Source: Adiantum capillus-veneris
Taxonomy: Eukaryota > Streptophyta > Polypodiopsida > Polypodiales > Pteridaceae
Length of the DNA stretch: 64,000 bases
Direction of reading: 5' to 3'
Assembly (NCBI GenBank): GCA_014529385.2
Contig: CM043971.1
Location: 88,183,340-88,247,339 of the forward strand
Shown: piece by piece, positions 42,756-52,077 of the stretch
How the letters are laid out: each line of letters starts with the position of its first letter
Position numbering within the stretch: position 1 is the stretch's first letter
Position numbers and translations under genes: made by a program
The notes under the pieces: model-generated
The model's input: the letters and a program-made list of their open reading frames with translations, nothing else
Told to the model about the DNA's origin: nothing
Database searches by the model: none

Positions 42756-44436
42756 TGTGCAACAACGTCAACCAAATGAGGAGCCTCAACCTATTCCCCG
42801 AAGATCTACAAGAGCAAGTAGACCTCTAGAAAGGTTTGTTCCTTCCTTCAACCATCTCTTGATCTTAGATTCTGGAGAGCCGGAATCATATGAAGAAGCT
42901 ATGCAACATGAATCCAAAGAAGAATGGACGAAGAGCATGCAAGTGGAGATGGACTCACTACATCTACATCGCAACCAAACATGGGAGTTGGTTGAGTTGC
43001 CTAAAGGTAAGCGGGCACTTCAAAACAAATGGGTGTACAAGCTAAAGGAAGAAGAAGGTGGGAAGAAAAGGTACAAGTCTAGGCTTGTGGTAAAAGGTTT
43101 TTCTCAAAAGAAAGGTATTGACTTCAATGAAATATTTTCTCCTGTTGTAAAAATGAACTCAATTAGGCTTGTCTTAAGCCTTGTGGCTGGTCATGATCTA
43201 AATCTTGAGCAAATGGATGTAAATACGGCATTCCCTCACGGTGACTTAGAGGAGGAAATCTATATGCTTCAACCAAAGGGGTATGAAGTAAAAGGTAAGG
43301 AGAAAATGGTTTGCAGATTAAAGAAGAGCTTGTATGGTTTAAAGCAAGCATTAAGACAATGGTACTTGAAGTTTGATCGATGGATGTTGGATCATGGATT
43401 CACAAGATGCAACTCGGATCACTGCGTCTACACGGAGAATTTGGGAGATGGGAAATTCATCATCCTAATGTTGTATGTTGATGACATGTTGATTGCAAGT
43501 GCTAACATGCAGGATGTCAAAGACCTAAAAGAGGAGCTGTCCAAATCTTTTTCAATGAAAGATTTAGGTGCTGCAAAGAGGATACTTGGTATGAAAATAT
43601 CAAGGGACAGGACGAAGAAGACAATAAAGCTATCTCAAGAAGATTACATCAAGAAGGTACTAGAAAGGTTTGCAATGCAAAATGCAAAACCAGTTTCTAC
43701 ACCTTTGGCTGGTCATTTTAAACTAACGAAGGATATGTGTCCAAAGACACAAGAGGAGATAGCCTATATGTCTAAAGTTCCATATGCTGCAGCGGTAGGT
43801 TTTCTAATGTATGCTATGGTTTGGACAAGGCCAGACATTGCACATGCAGTGGGAGTTGTGAGTAGGTTCATGGACAACCCAGGTAAAGAGCATTGGCAAG
43901 CTGTGAAGTGGATACTTATGTATCTAAAAGGGACAACAACAAATGCTTTGTATTTTGGAGGAACTGATATTTTTCTAGAAGGGTATGCTGATGCAGATAT
44001 GGCAGGTGACAAAGATACTCGAAGGAGCACTACTGGCTATGTGTTCACGGTTGGAGGCACAACAGTAAGCTGGGCTTCAAAGCTGCATAAAGTGGTTTCA
44101 CTTTCTACCACGGAAGCAGAGTATGTAGCAATGACGGAGGTAAGCAAAGAAATTCTGTGGCTTCACAGATTCTTAGAAGAGCTTGGATTCAAACAAGACA
44201 ATTGTGTCTTGTACAGTGATAGCCAAAGCGCTATCCATCTTGCGAAGAACTCAACCTTTCATTCAAGGACAAAGCACATTGAGGTGAGATATCACTTCAT
44301 ACGCACTCTTTTGGAAGAGGAACAACTAAAGCTAGGAAAGGTGCATACAAGTGAAAATCCTGCAGAGATGTTTACGAAGGTGGTCAACAAGGAGAAGTTG
44401 AGCTTTTGCTCATCTTCAATCGGCATTCAAGGATAA
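42655..44436 (+). CDS. pol: Copia I reverse transcriptase-RNase H frame, 593 aa
   Basis: Linker (RSTRASRPLERFVPSFNHL) then RT: KNKWVY-like start at 123-128, EQMDVNTAFPHGDLEEEIYM, KKSLYGLKQALRQWYLKF, and the catalytic YVDD at 274-277. RNase H at about 440-560: EGYADADMAGDKDTRRSTTG, STTEAEYVAMTEVSKEILWL, SDSQSAIHLAKN. It ends with the tail KHIEVRYHFIRTLLEEEQLK and SENPAEMFTKVVNKEKL. Length and motifs fit a complete copia RT-RH. It is the best preserved enzyme region of the window, though cut off from gag-IN by the upstream frameshift. Confidence 0.93.
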   Translation: MYKDYLERKQTKETGDEYMELEDGEDSRTANGDNVQQRQPNEEPQPIPRRSTRASRPLERFVPSFNHLLILDSGEPESYEEAMQHESKEEWTKSMQVEMDSLHLHRNQTWELVELPKGKRALQNKWVYKLKEEEGGKKRYKSRLVVKGFSQKKGIDFNEIFSPVVKMNSIRLVLSLVAGHDLNLEQMDVNTAFPHGDLEEEIYMLQPKGYEVKGKEKMVCRLKKSLYGLKQALRQWYLKFDRWMLDHGFTRCNSDHCVYTENLGDGKFIILMLYVDDMLIASANMQDVKDLKEELSKSFSMKDLGAAKRILGMKISRDRTKKTIKLSQEDYIKKVLERFAMQNAKPVSTPLAGHFKLTKDMCPKTQEEIAYMSKVPYAAAVGFLMYAMVWTRPDIAHAVGVVSRFMDNPGKEHWQAVKWILMYLKGTTTNALYFGGTDIFLEGYADADMAGDKDTRRSTTGYVFTVGGTTVSWASKLHKVVSLSTTEAEYVAMTEVSKEILWLHRFLEELGFKQDNCVLYSDSQSAIHLAKNSTFHSRTKHIEVRYHFIRTLLEEEQLKLGKVHTSENPAEMFTKVVNKEKLSFCSSSIGIQG

Positions 44437-44485
44437 GAAGCCAGAATGGAAAGCAGTCGCAGGTTTGGTTTGGAGATCAGTCTCC

Positions 44486-44496
44486 AAGTGGGAGAT
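44486..44496 (+). promoter_or_regulatory. Polypurine tract of I
   Basis: AAGTGGGAGAT directly before the 3' LTR. Confidence 0.8.
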
Positions 44497-44742
44497 TGTT
44501 AAGTATGGAGCCTGATTTACATTTGTAATTTTATGTGGTAAAAGCGCACATTTGTAAGGCCCCCATTATGAGGAGAAGCCATCGTGTGTGAAGGAAAATC
44601 ACTCACCGGAAACCAAAATTTTCACGGACAAGAATCAGGGGCAACTTTAAAGGCCGGAATATTCTTTTTCGCCGAAATATTATGGCTGGTCGACGGCCGG
44701 AAAGTGGTCGGAAAAAAACCGGTCGGTTGGCCGGTGGCTGGT

Positions 44743-44826
44743 AGTCAATGGCCGATGGCCGGTGGTCGGAAGTCAATGGCCGGTGGCCGGTGGTCGAAAG
44801 TCAATGGCCGGTGGCCGAATTCAAAA
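44743..44826 (+). repeat. 28 bp minisatellite in LTR of I, three units
   Basis: AGTCAATGGCC starts at 44743, 44771 and 44799. The units are GGCCGGTGG-rich. The solo LTR at 60846-61546 lacks this array. Confidence 0.85.
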
Positions 44827-45158
44827 GCGGACTTGTCTTCTCAAGGGCGGCCACACATGGGCGGATTGGAGGGTCCGATTTGGACTTATTCGCACAAGGG
44901 CGGGTACACATGGCTGTCTCTCATAAGAGAGGGTAGCCCTTTTGGCCTATAAAAGGAGGCCATTTCTACACACATTTTATAGTGTGAAGTTGATGCAACA
45001 AGGTGAGTGTGAGGTGGTGAGAGTGAAGCAAGGCGAGAGCTCCATTAAGGGTATAATCCCTTTGTAAACTACTTCTTGTTTTGAAGTACTAAAGCCATTG
45101 AGTGGCTGCTTTCCCGTGGACGTAGCCCACATTGGGTGAACCACGTATATCGTGTGTA

Positions 45159-45184
45159 CTCTCTCTCTCTCTCTCTCTCTCTCT
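45159..45184. repeat. (CT)n microsatellite in LTR of I
   Basis: 26-base CT run; the solo LTR of this family has a GA run of about 35 bases on the other strand at the same place (60917-60951). Confidence 0.9.
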
Positions 45185-45404
45185 ACTCTATAATCTCGTG
45201 TATATGAATCTGTCTCTCTCCATTAAGTAATCTACTCAATTATCTATTTAGCTATGTCTTATTTCCTAACACAATCTTCCTGTACATGTTGACATCCTCA
45301 ACAACATCACCCTTCTCTGCACTCAGTTTTGCATTCACATCCAAGGGAATAGAAATTGGCTTACAATCAGCCATACCATACTTTGACAACATGTCCAAAG
45401 CATA

Positions 45405-46583
45405 CTATCTCTGTGATAGCCATACACCCTCTGGAGTCTTGATCACCTCAATGCCAAGAAAGTAGCGCAACTCGCCTAAATATTTCATTTCAAACTCTTG
45501 TTTGAGAAGACCCTTCACATGGTCAATCTCCATAGCATTGTCACCAACAATAATAAGGTCATTTACATATATGGTAATGACCACAATCCCCACTTCACTC
45601 TCACGTACATAGAGTGAATGATCAGCATGAGCTCTCTCAAAACCAATACTGACAAGATACTTGGCAATCCTGTCATACCATGCTCTAGAGCCCTGCTTCA
45701 AACCATACAAAGCTTTGAGAAGTCTGCATACATAATCTGGGTAACCTGGATCGACATAACCAGGTGGCTGATCCATATACACTTCCTCACGCAACTCACC
45801 ATTCAAGAAGTCATTCTTTACATCCATTTGATGCATAATCCATCCTCTAGATGCAGCCACTGCTATGACAGCTCTCACAGTCGTCATCTTTGCCACTGGA
45901 GCAAAGGTCTCCGCATAGTCTATGCCATACGTCTGTGCATAACCCTTTGCGAACAGCCTTGCCTTGTGACGCTCAATGTTACCATCAGCCTTATGCTTGG
46001 TTTTATACACCCATTTACAGCCAATAGCTTTCTTGCCACTTGGCAATGGTACCAACTCCCATGTGTCGTTTGCTTCCAATGCAGCCATCTCTTCATTCAT
46101 TGCATCATCCCAATGCACATTTCCAACTGCATCCTCAAAACATGTGGGCTCCACATCCTGTATCACCTTAGCCATGTAGGCTTGGTGATGCGCTAGATAC
46201 CCATCATAAGTCAATTTCTGAACTGGATTTCTGACTCTATTAGATCTACGCGGTCCTGGGTCACTCCTTTGCCCTCTAGCATCTTCTTGTACTTTCCTTA
46301 CACCAGGTGTCCTGACAGCCGGAATTCCAAATTCCTCATCAAGACTTTGTTCAGAACCATCTGAATCCATGTCTACATGTGAAAAACCTAATGATGCATC
46401 AGCCATAAAGGGAGGTTCATCAACCTTTTCCTTTCCTTTTCGTGATACATTCCCTGTACCTGTTGGTGGAGTAACCTGCGTACGTAGTCTACCATTCCAT
46501 GGTTTCTCAATAGAGCCATGAGAAGAGGACTCTTGTGGTCCACTCAAAACCTGTGATTGTGGCCTCACATTTTGTACAACCAC
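45405..46583 (-). CDS. pol: Copia K reverse transcriptase, 392 aa, truncated
   Basis: Linker (PRRSNRVRNPVQKLTYDGYL), then RT: GCKWVYKTKHKADGNIERHK, MHQMDVKNDFLNGELREEVY, KALYGLKQGSRAWYDRIAKY. The catalytic motif is IYVNDLIIVG at residues 338-347, YVND instead of YVDD, with Asn for a catalytic Asp. The frame stops after GVWLSQR; a shifted continuation to 45272 still reads like copia RT (MADCKPISIPLDVNAKLS). The rest, with RNase H, is removed by the insertion of I. Confidence 0.92.
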   Translation of the reverse strand: MVVQNVRPQSQVLSGPQESSSHGSIEKPWNGRLRTQVTPPTGTGNVSRKGKEKVDEPPFMADASLGFSHVDMDSDGSEQSLDEEFGIPAVRTPGVRKVQEDARGQRSDPGPRRSNRVRNPVQKLTYDGYLAHHQAYMAKVIQDVEPTCFEDAVGNVHWDDAMNEEMAALEANDTWELVPLPSGKKAIGCKWVYKTKHKADGNIERHKARLFAKGYAQTYGIDYAETFAPVAKMTTVRAVIAVAASRGWIMHQMDVKNDFLNGELREEVYMDQPPGYVDPGYPDYVCRLLKALYGLKQGSRAWYDRIAKYLVSIGFERAHADHSLYVRESEVGIVVITIYVNDLIIVGDNAMEIDHVKGLLKQEFEMKYLGELRYFLGIEVIKTPEGVWLSQR

Positions 46584-46591
46584 ATTATCTT

Positions 46592-47591
46592 TTACATCAG
46601 CCCCAATAGTGCCATGTCATTACTGTACCAGCTGCTCATTTCATCAAAGACTACATCTCTGCTCACTCGTAATTCTTGTGTAGTAGGATTGTAGCACCTG
46701 TACCCCTTTTGTTCAAGGGAATATCCCACAAGAATACATTTCTCTGCTTTAGGATCCAATTTCCTACACAACTCATCTGGTACATGCACGTAAGCTATGC
46801 AGCCAAACACTTTCAAGTGTGCCAAATCAGGCTTTGTACCTGTAAAGTTTTCCTCAGGTGTTACATCATGCACCGCAGATGTAGGTGTCCTGTTCATAAT
46901 GTACACAGCTGTATTTACAGCTTCAGCTGGAGAAGTACTCTCCCCCTCCATCTGACCTCAATGTCTTGATTTGCATATCTGTCTCCTTCTCAATCATGAC
47001 TTTGAAGCCTTGAAAGTGACCAAACACTTCACTTTTGTTATGCATGAAGTAGACCCATACTTTCCTTGTATGGTCATCAATGAAAGAGACATAATACCTG
47101 CAACCATGTATACTTGCAGTATCGGTTGGACCCCAAACATCTGTGTGCACCACCTCAAGTGGCTTTTTACATACATTGCGCTCATGTGGAAATGAGCCTT
47201 TTGACTGTTTTCCAAATTGGCATGCTGCACACACTTTATGCATACCATCCACCTTGAATTTGGGCAAACCTTTTACAATCTATTTTGATTGCATGCTGCG
47301 CAATCTCTGCTCATTGACATGGCCAATGCGTTTGTGCCAAATGTCAACATCAGCCACAACACCTGTGCCCTGTGCAAATAATGCAGCTTTTACCTCAGGC
47401 ATGTCTACATTCAGCGTAAACATTCTGCCCACACATTTGCCCTCTGTGATCAGCTTACAGCCATTCTGGAAATCTTCTACATAACAGCCATTTGGATTGA
47501 AGCGAACTTGCAAACCCTGCTCAACCATTTGTCCAACAGAAACAAGATTCTTTGTAATGTTTGGGACATGAAGTACATCTGCTAAGTACAT
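46592..47591 (-). pseudogene. pol: Copia K integrase, catalytic Glu segment deleted
   Basis: Zinc region in 47280-47591 (WHKRIGHVNEQRLRSM) and 46923-47267 (VCAACQFGKQSKGSF). Core: EVVHTDVWGPTDTASIHGCR, FIDDHTRKVWVYFMHNKSEV, TLRSDGGGEYFSS. At about 46928 the sequence jumps to AEAVNTAVYIMNRTPTSAVH, skipping the part that normally holds the PQQNGVAERKNR motif with the catalytic Glu. The C-terminal part (KVFGCIAYVHVPDELCRKLD) is intact. The deletion removes roughly 150-200 bases. Confidence 0.87.
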
Positions 47592-48367
47592 CTACTCTTC
47601 GTATTTAGAGGTATGTCCCCTACATGAGCAATGGGGTGAGCTGTGTCATCTCTTGTCTGCACATAGCCTGACACATCTGGTTTGCGCATATCTCTAAACC
47701 ACTCTCCACGAGACGTCATGTGATTAGAGGCACCAGAATCCACATACCAAACATCATCTTGGGTGGAATTCTCTGCAGTCATTGTATTCATTACATGCTG
47801 CATAACAAACATACGCTCGTTTTTGCTATCATCTGCATCTCTGCTAGTAGATGCATAGTTGCCCTTTTCTCTTTTTCCACTTGCTTTTCCCTTTGGACAG
47901 TCACGTGACATGTGACCTCTTTCACCACAAGTCCAACATTCTCTGCTATCTGGAGTATGTTGCTGCCTGCTTGATCCTGCACCACGACCTCTTTGATTCC
48001 CCCTGTCTTGAGACTGGTTTCCCCTGCCACCTGTATTGTTTTGATTTGATTGACCTTCCAGAAATTGGCCCCTGCAACCCCTTGGGCCTCGACCACGACC
48101 TCTACCTCTACCTCTGTTGGAGTTAGAATAGAAGGCCTGTTCAGAATTATTTCTGCCATGAGAAGAAGATGTGTCAAGGTTCTTCTCCTCAAGAATAAGC
48201 ATAGAAATCAAATCTTGGAACACGGGGATGTCGTCTCTTGTATTCATGGAAGACCTAAAATGTACATACTCATCTCCTAGACCATCCAAGCATGCACGGA
48301 CAATGTCATCGTCTTCCACTGAGACTTTAATAGATCCAAGAGCCTCAATGATACTCTTGATTTTCAA
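47582..48367 (-). CDS. gag-pol: Copia K gag C-terminus, zinc knuckle and protease, 261 aa
   Basis: Starts IKSIIEALGSIKVSVEDDDI, the C-terminal half of copia gag (UBN2-like). A Gly/Arg-rich stretch (SNRGRGRGRGRGPRG) is followed by a perfect zinc knuckle CWTCGERGHMSRDC (CX2CX4HX4C) at about residues 144-157. The aspartic protease motif WYVDSGASNHMTS is intact. The frame stops at residue 261 in NTKSRCT and the protein continues in another frame at 47591. Confidence 0.9.
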   Translation of the reverse strand: MKIKSIIEALGSIKVSVEDDDIVRACLDGLGDEYVHFRSSMNTRDDIPVFQDLISMLILEEKNLDTSSSHGRNNSEQAFYSNSNRGRGRGRGRGPRGCRGQFLEGQSNQNNTGGRGNQSQDRGNQRGRGAGSSRQQHTPDSRECWTCGERGHMSRDCPKGKASGKREKGNYASTSRDADDSKNERMFVMQHVMNTMTAENSTQDDVWYVDSGASNHMTSRGEWFRDMRKPDVSGYVQTRDDTAHPIAHVGDIPLNTKSRCT

Positions 48368-48446
48368 GGCATAATCATTGATTGAGAGGTTGTTCCTCTT
48401 AACCTGATTTAGCTCCGACTTTAGTTGAAGCTTCCTAGCCTTGGTG

Positions 48447-48758
48447 TTACACTTTGCCTAAGTTTCTCCATGCAATGGCGGGGGTTTCAGCATCCTGTAG
48501 ATAGCCCATCATGCCATCTGTGATGCTCATAGAAAGCCAATAGATCACTTTGCTCTGGCCTTGTTGCCAGTCCCTCAAAGCTTTCCTTTGTTCTGCTGTA
48601 GCATTTGCCTCGGGAATCTCTGGTTCCTTTTCATTGTCTCCTTCTACATAGTCCCAATAACCTTTTCCTTTTAGGAAATTTGTTATTCTGAACTTCCATG
48701 CAGGATAGTTATTTTTCTCAAGCTTCTCAGTAACAATCTGACTGAAACCGTCAGACAT
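48447..48758 (-). CDS. gag: Copia K gag N-terminus, 103 aa
   Basis: ATG start MSDGFSQIVTEKLEKNNYPA followed by WKFRITNFLKGKGYWDYVEG, the classical start of plant copia gag. It ends in AIAWRNLGKV and TAG-type stop at 48447; the following part continues shifted toward 48367. The start ATG is about 240 bases from the primer site. Confidence 0.88.
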   Translation of the reverse strand: MSDGFSQIVTEKLEKNNYPAWKFRITNFLKGKGYWDYVEGDNEKEPEIPEANATAEQRKALRDWQQGQSKVIYWLSMSITDGMMGYLQDAETPAIAWRNLGKV

Positions 48759-49000
48759 CTTGAAGCACTAAGACAAAATAGCTGCAATCTGCAAAAATCT
48801 GCAAAAACCTGCAAATCTGCTGAACTTGCTATCATGGTACCTGTAACGCTTTCTACACTCAACAAGTGTCCACAATCAAGCGTACATACAACCACTGTAC
48901 TTGTACAGTAAATCTCTATATACTGCACTTTGAAGACCTGGTCGTGGATTGCGAACGAAGGGATTGTGATGCTCTTGCTCTCTTAGCCTCTCTTGCCTGC

Positions 49001-49017
49001 CCCAGGCTCTGATACCA
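49001..49017 (-). promoter_or_regulatory. Primer binding site of K (initiator tRNA-Met)
   Basis: Minus strand TGGTATCAGAGCCTGGG, directly beside the LTR end. Confidence 0.93.
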
Positions 49018-49340
49018 TGTAAAGAATGAGGATGCAAGAGAGCTACACAAGACAAGCACAAAGCACACAGAGATGGAAAGCTTCTTCTTCTTCTTCACAG
49101 AAAAGAGAGTACAAAAATGACTAAGTGCTAGAGCTGAAAAGTAGCACATATGTAAATGCGGTCACTAAGTGTGAACTCGGTAGAAGCGTACTAGGCTGGC
49201 ACTATAAGTGTAGTCCAGCTGTAGAATCACTAGCAAAGATCCTCCGTGTCGGTCACCTAGCGCGCCAGTGAGTAAATGCCGTAAGCGGCCAAGACCCGTA
49301 GTGGATGCCAGCTCAAGGTGTAGAGCTCGACATCTCAACA
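49018..49340 (-). repeat. 5' LTR of copia K, 323 bp
   Basis: Minus strand starts TGTTGAGATGTCG and ends CTTTACA. The inner edge is set by the primer site and the outer edge by the point where repeat L1 begins; the same L sequence runs uninterrupted at 54747. Confidence 0.85.
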
Positions 49341-50216
49341 TGATGCCAATAGTGTCAATTCCTCCCACTAAAACTCTACCAAGTGCTGACCTCTCATGAA
49401 CTGCCCCCCCCCCGATAGTGACCTCTCAGTGCCCTTTTATAGGTGATGGCTGCTTGGATTAGGGTAAGCTGGCTTGATTAGGGTAAGCTAATCAGGGAGA
49501 CAAAGCAAGGCGGTGGGCCCAGTGTGTTTGACCCTTGCTTTGTCTTGGGAGTTATTAAAAATGAAAACCTCTAGGTGGGCCTTTGTAACCATCACCTAGA
49601 GAGAGGGAAATTATAAATTGGGAATTTACAAGGCTTGGGTGAAAACTTGAAAAATGATGATGATAATGACCTACGGTTTACTGAAAATGGTGTCGTGGTT
49701 ACGTGATGCCGATGAATGGCAGCTTTGCCAGTGCGTTGGTGTAGCGTGTTTGTCTTTTCAGGGTCGGCCGGGGCATGGCTTTGGCGCCTTTGTTCTTTTT
49801 GTTGTCGGTGTCGCATGATCTGGGTCGTCCTCCTTTTGTTAATGTTGATGGCGTTTAGTTTCTTCTTCTTCTTTTGTATTTTATCGGTGTGTGCGTATAT
49901 GCGTGCATGTGTATGTATGGGTGAGTGTGGGTAGGTGTGTGGGTATATGTACATGAGTGAGTGGGCGTGAGTGTGTGTATATATATATGTGTGTGTGTGT
50001 ATTGGCGTGCGTGTGAACGTCGATTACCGACCATTAGAGACGGTGAGAGAACGTGAGACGAGGGAGTGTGTGTGTGTGTATATGTATATAGGTGAATGTG
50101 TGTATTTGTATATGTGAGCGTGTGTGTAGAGGCAGGAGAGTGTGTCCTGTGGGTAAGAAAGTGTGTGAACGAAAGTGTGTGTGTGTGTGTGAATGAGGGT
50201 TTAAGGGAAGTATAAG

Positions 50217-50253
<37 letters not shown>

Positions 50254-50333
50254 CATTTTTTTAACACCTGCTTGGCGGGTTCGTCTGCACAGAACGAGGG
50301 GGTGAGCGAGCGGGTGGGGGAGAGGGAGAGGGA
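49341..50333 (-). repeat. Left repeat L1 of M, probable 3' LTR, truncated
   Basis: Homologous to 54747-55916 with scattered differences. It contains a C run (49404-49413), a minus-strand TATAAAAG at 49434-49441, GT-rich stretches and a (TA)n run at 50218-50249. Its lower end is removed by insertion of K. Confidence 0.8.
49434..49441 (-). promoter_or_regulatory. TATA box in L1
   Basis: Minus strand TATAAAAG followed by GGCACTGAG. The same place in L2 (54843-54850) reads TATAAAAA. This sets the direction of transcription of M as minus. Confidence 0.55.
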
Positions 50334-51349
50334 TCCCAAGTGAAAACTAGGATCATTGTCTGCAGAGTCCGAACAATAAAATTTGCATGCCAAATTGGAC
50401 CAAATTTGTAACCATCAGTAGTAGCGAGAGGGGAAATGAGCATCTTGGCTCTTGCAAAGACAGAACTAAAAATTATGATTCCCAAGAGTGCGCCAAGAAT
50501 CCACCATATATGGCCACCTTGTTGGTGTGGTGAGCTCCATTTGTCTTCAGAATCTTGCTTACTGTCGCGATTGGAAAAGACTGCAAGCATATCATTCTTC
50601 TTTTGGGTGTGCTCAAACATGTCAACTGTCTTTTCTGATGCTGATAGTAAGCCACCTACCTTGCGGCTTAAATATAAGCGTGATCCACTTACCTCTTTCC
50701 ATAGAGAGGATACACTGTTTGTAAAAAAATGCACCAAATTGGGAATGAGGCCTTCATTCTTGCTCCTTATCATCCTTTTGTCTATCCATGGCTCCTTAAC
50801 TCTTATCTCCATGCTGATCTTACCTCTAAATGTTATAGTAGCTAGCCATAGCCATAGGTCTGATGCATCCCATGCAAACACAATGCTATGTTGTGGAGGA
50901 GTCTGGAACATTCTTAAAAGGTTGGCAACATATTGATCATCAAACTTACTCTGGACATCCTTCCATAAACTGGAGGCATTACCCATCTCCAAGTTTATAA
51001 CACCTTTCAATAGACTAGAGGCCTTACCCATCTCTAAGTCTATGACACTACACAATAAAGTCTTGCTCGACTGCCAAGCCTCTGAAGCAATATCCAACTC
51101 TAAACCTTCAGTCTTGCTTACCTCTTTGTTATGGTTTTCTAGTGAAACTTCCTTGATGCAAGATTCCTTTAGCTTGCTATACTGTCCTTGGTCCATGTTG
51201 GTGCACAAGCTTCTGTTTTCAAAGCCCTCCCCTTTGCTCGATATGTTGTCCATCTTCTGCAAAGCCTTGCTAGCAGGTTGATCTTCCTCTTCTCTTGTAT
51301 CTTCCATGCTCTTTGCATTCCTCTTACTCTGACAAGGCCTAATCAACAC
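50261..51349 (-). CDS. Membrane-anchored ORF of M, 362 aa, unrecognised
   Basis: Minus-strand frame starting MLIRPCQSKRNAKSMEDTRE. The N-terminal part is charged; residues 101-133 hold an internal repeat (DLEMGKASSLLKGVI and NLEMGNASSLWKDV). Residues 155-175 are aromatic and hydrophobic (VFAWDASDLWLWLATITF). A clear transmembrane helix lies at 281-299 (IWWILGALLGIIIFSSVFA). The Pro-rich last 24 residues come from repeat L1. It starts 18 bases after the gag ORF stop in another frame. I recognise no family; env-like protein or captured host segment are both possible. Confidence 0.6.
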   Translation of the reverse strand: MLIRPCQSKRNAKSMEDTREEEDQPASKALQKMDNISSKGEGFENRSLCTNMDQGQYSKLKESCIKEVSLENHNKEVSKTEGLELDIASEAWQSSKTLLCSVIDLEMGKASSLLKGVINLEMGNASSLWKDVQSKFDDQYVANLLRMFQTPPQHSIVFAWDASDLWLWLATITFRGKISMEIRVKEPWIDKRMIRSKNEGLIPNLVHFFTNSVSSLWKEVSGSRLYLSRKVGGLLSASEKTVDMFEHTQKKNDMLAVFSNRDSKQDSEDKWSSPHQQGGHIWWILGALLGIIIFSSVFARAKMLISPLATTDGYKFGPIWHANFIVRTLQTMILVFTWDPSPSPPPARSPPRSVQTNPPSRC

Positions 51350-51366
51350 TTTACACCTTCTTACCC

Positions 51367-51954
51367 TTACTGCCCAATGCTGTCGATTGATCGCTTTTTG
51401 GTGCCTATTTCATCCAGGGTTAAAGATGTACTCACATTTGGAACACAATTTTCTTGACGTAACTCCCCCACTAGGGTAGCATCTTTTGATTCTTTAACCT
51501 CTTGTTCCACTGCTTCAGTCCTTTGAACAAAATCCTCGCTTAATCCTTCTTCTATTATCTTCTTCTTGACCTCTTCTGCAAGACCAATGATACTTGGTGT
51601 GCGGGTACCAATTGGTGGTGGGAGTAGGATGAGTGTAAGTGGTGATTGTGGTGGTGGTTGCATCGGTGGCTGTAGGAATTGAATTGATGGGGCTAGCTGT
51701 GGTTGCACGACTGGTGGTGGGATTTGAACATGTGAGATTGGTTGCCTGGGCGACGGTGGTCTCGCCTTTGGCAGAGAAATATTATTCTGTCTCCCTCCTC
51801 TATTGAAATTCTGCCTTCTTGGATGTGGGCAGTAGTACATACCATGGCCGTCTTCCCCGCAATTATAGCAATGGTACTCTTGGTTTTGCCTTCGTTGTCC
51901 TCTTCCTTGTTCTGGATTTCTGACAGGTGCATGCCCTTGCTGCACCAGATACAC
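51367..51954 (-). CDS. gag: Gag zinc-knuckle and Pro-rich ORF of M, 195 aa
   Basis: Basic start (NPEQGRGQRRQNQEYH) with zinc knuckle CYNCGEDGHGMYYC (CX2CX4HX4C), then a Pro-rich segment (PPMQPPPQSPLTLILLPPPI), then an acidic helical tail (AEEVKKKIIEEGLSEDFVQR). This is the nucleocapsid end of a gypsy-type gag. It is separated by stops from the capsid part above and is followed after 18 bases by the membrane ORF instead of pol. Confidence 0.78.
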   Translation of the reverse strand: MYLVQQGHAPVRNPEQGRGQRRQNQEYHCYNCGEDGHGMYYCPHPRRQNFNRGGRQNNISLPKARPPSPRQPISHVQIPPPVVQPQLAPSIQFLQPPMQPPPQSPLTLILLPPPIGTRTPSIIGLAEEVKKKIIEEGLSEDFVQRTEAVEQEVKESKDATLVGELRQENCVPNVSTSLTLDEIGTKKRSIDSIGQ

Positions 51955-52077
51955 GGATAAACTATCGAGTTGGGTAGTGATGCGACTCAGCCGGTCTTGT
52001 TGCTCTTATGATGCCTCTTGTGGTTGGGCTCTATGAACGGCTGTTGCAGTCACTAAGGTTAGTCGGACTGAGCTTGA

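Larger units (their letters stand above)
40840..45271 (+). mobile_element. Ty1/copia element I, 5' end missing
   Basis: gag N-terminus, internal gag deletion, gag-PR-IN frame, RT-RNase H frame, polypurine tract and 3' LTR in order on the plus strand. The LTR end abuts RT of copia K, so I was inserted in K. The 5' LTR and primer site are absent; an inverted copy of its own gag-IN region lies in their place. A solo LTR of the same family is at 60846-61546. Confidence 0.87.
44497..45271 (+). repeat. 3' LTR of copia I, 775 bp
   Basis: TGTTAAGTATGGAGCC ... TTTCCTAACA. Ends confirmed by the solo LTR at 60846-61546, which reads the same termini on the minus strand. It contains a 28 bp minisatellite, TATAAAAGG near 44950 and a (CT)n run at 45159-45184. 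Confidence 0.92.
45272..49340 (-). mobile_element. Ty1/copia element K, 3' end missing
   Basis: Minus strand from the right: LTR 49018-49340, tRNA-Met primer site, gag, zinc knuckle, protease, integrase and RT, cut at 45272 by the LTR of I. RNase H and 3' LTR are not found. The right LTR end lies inside direct repeat L1 of element M, so K was inserted into M. Confidence 0.88.

Noticed and set aside
49592-50256. Thr/His-rich open frames (also at 55103-55837)
   Set aside because: They come from GT-rich stretches of repeat L read on the other strand; composition is low-complexity and the two L copies do not keep the frame.
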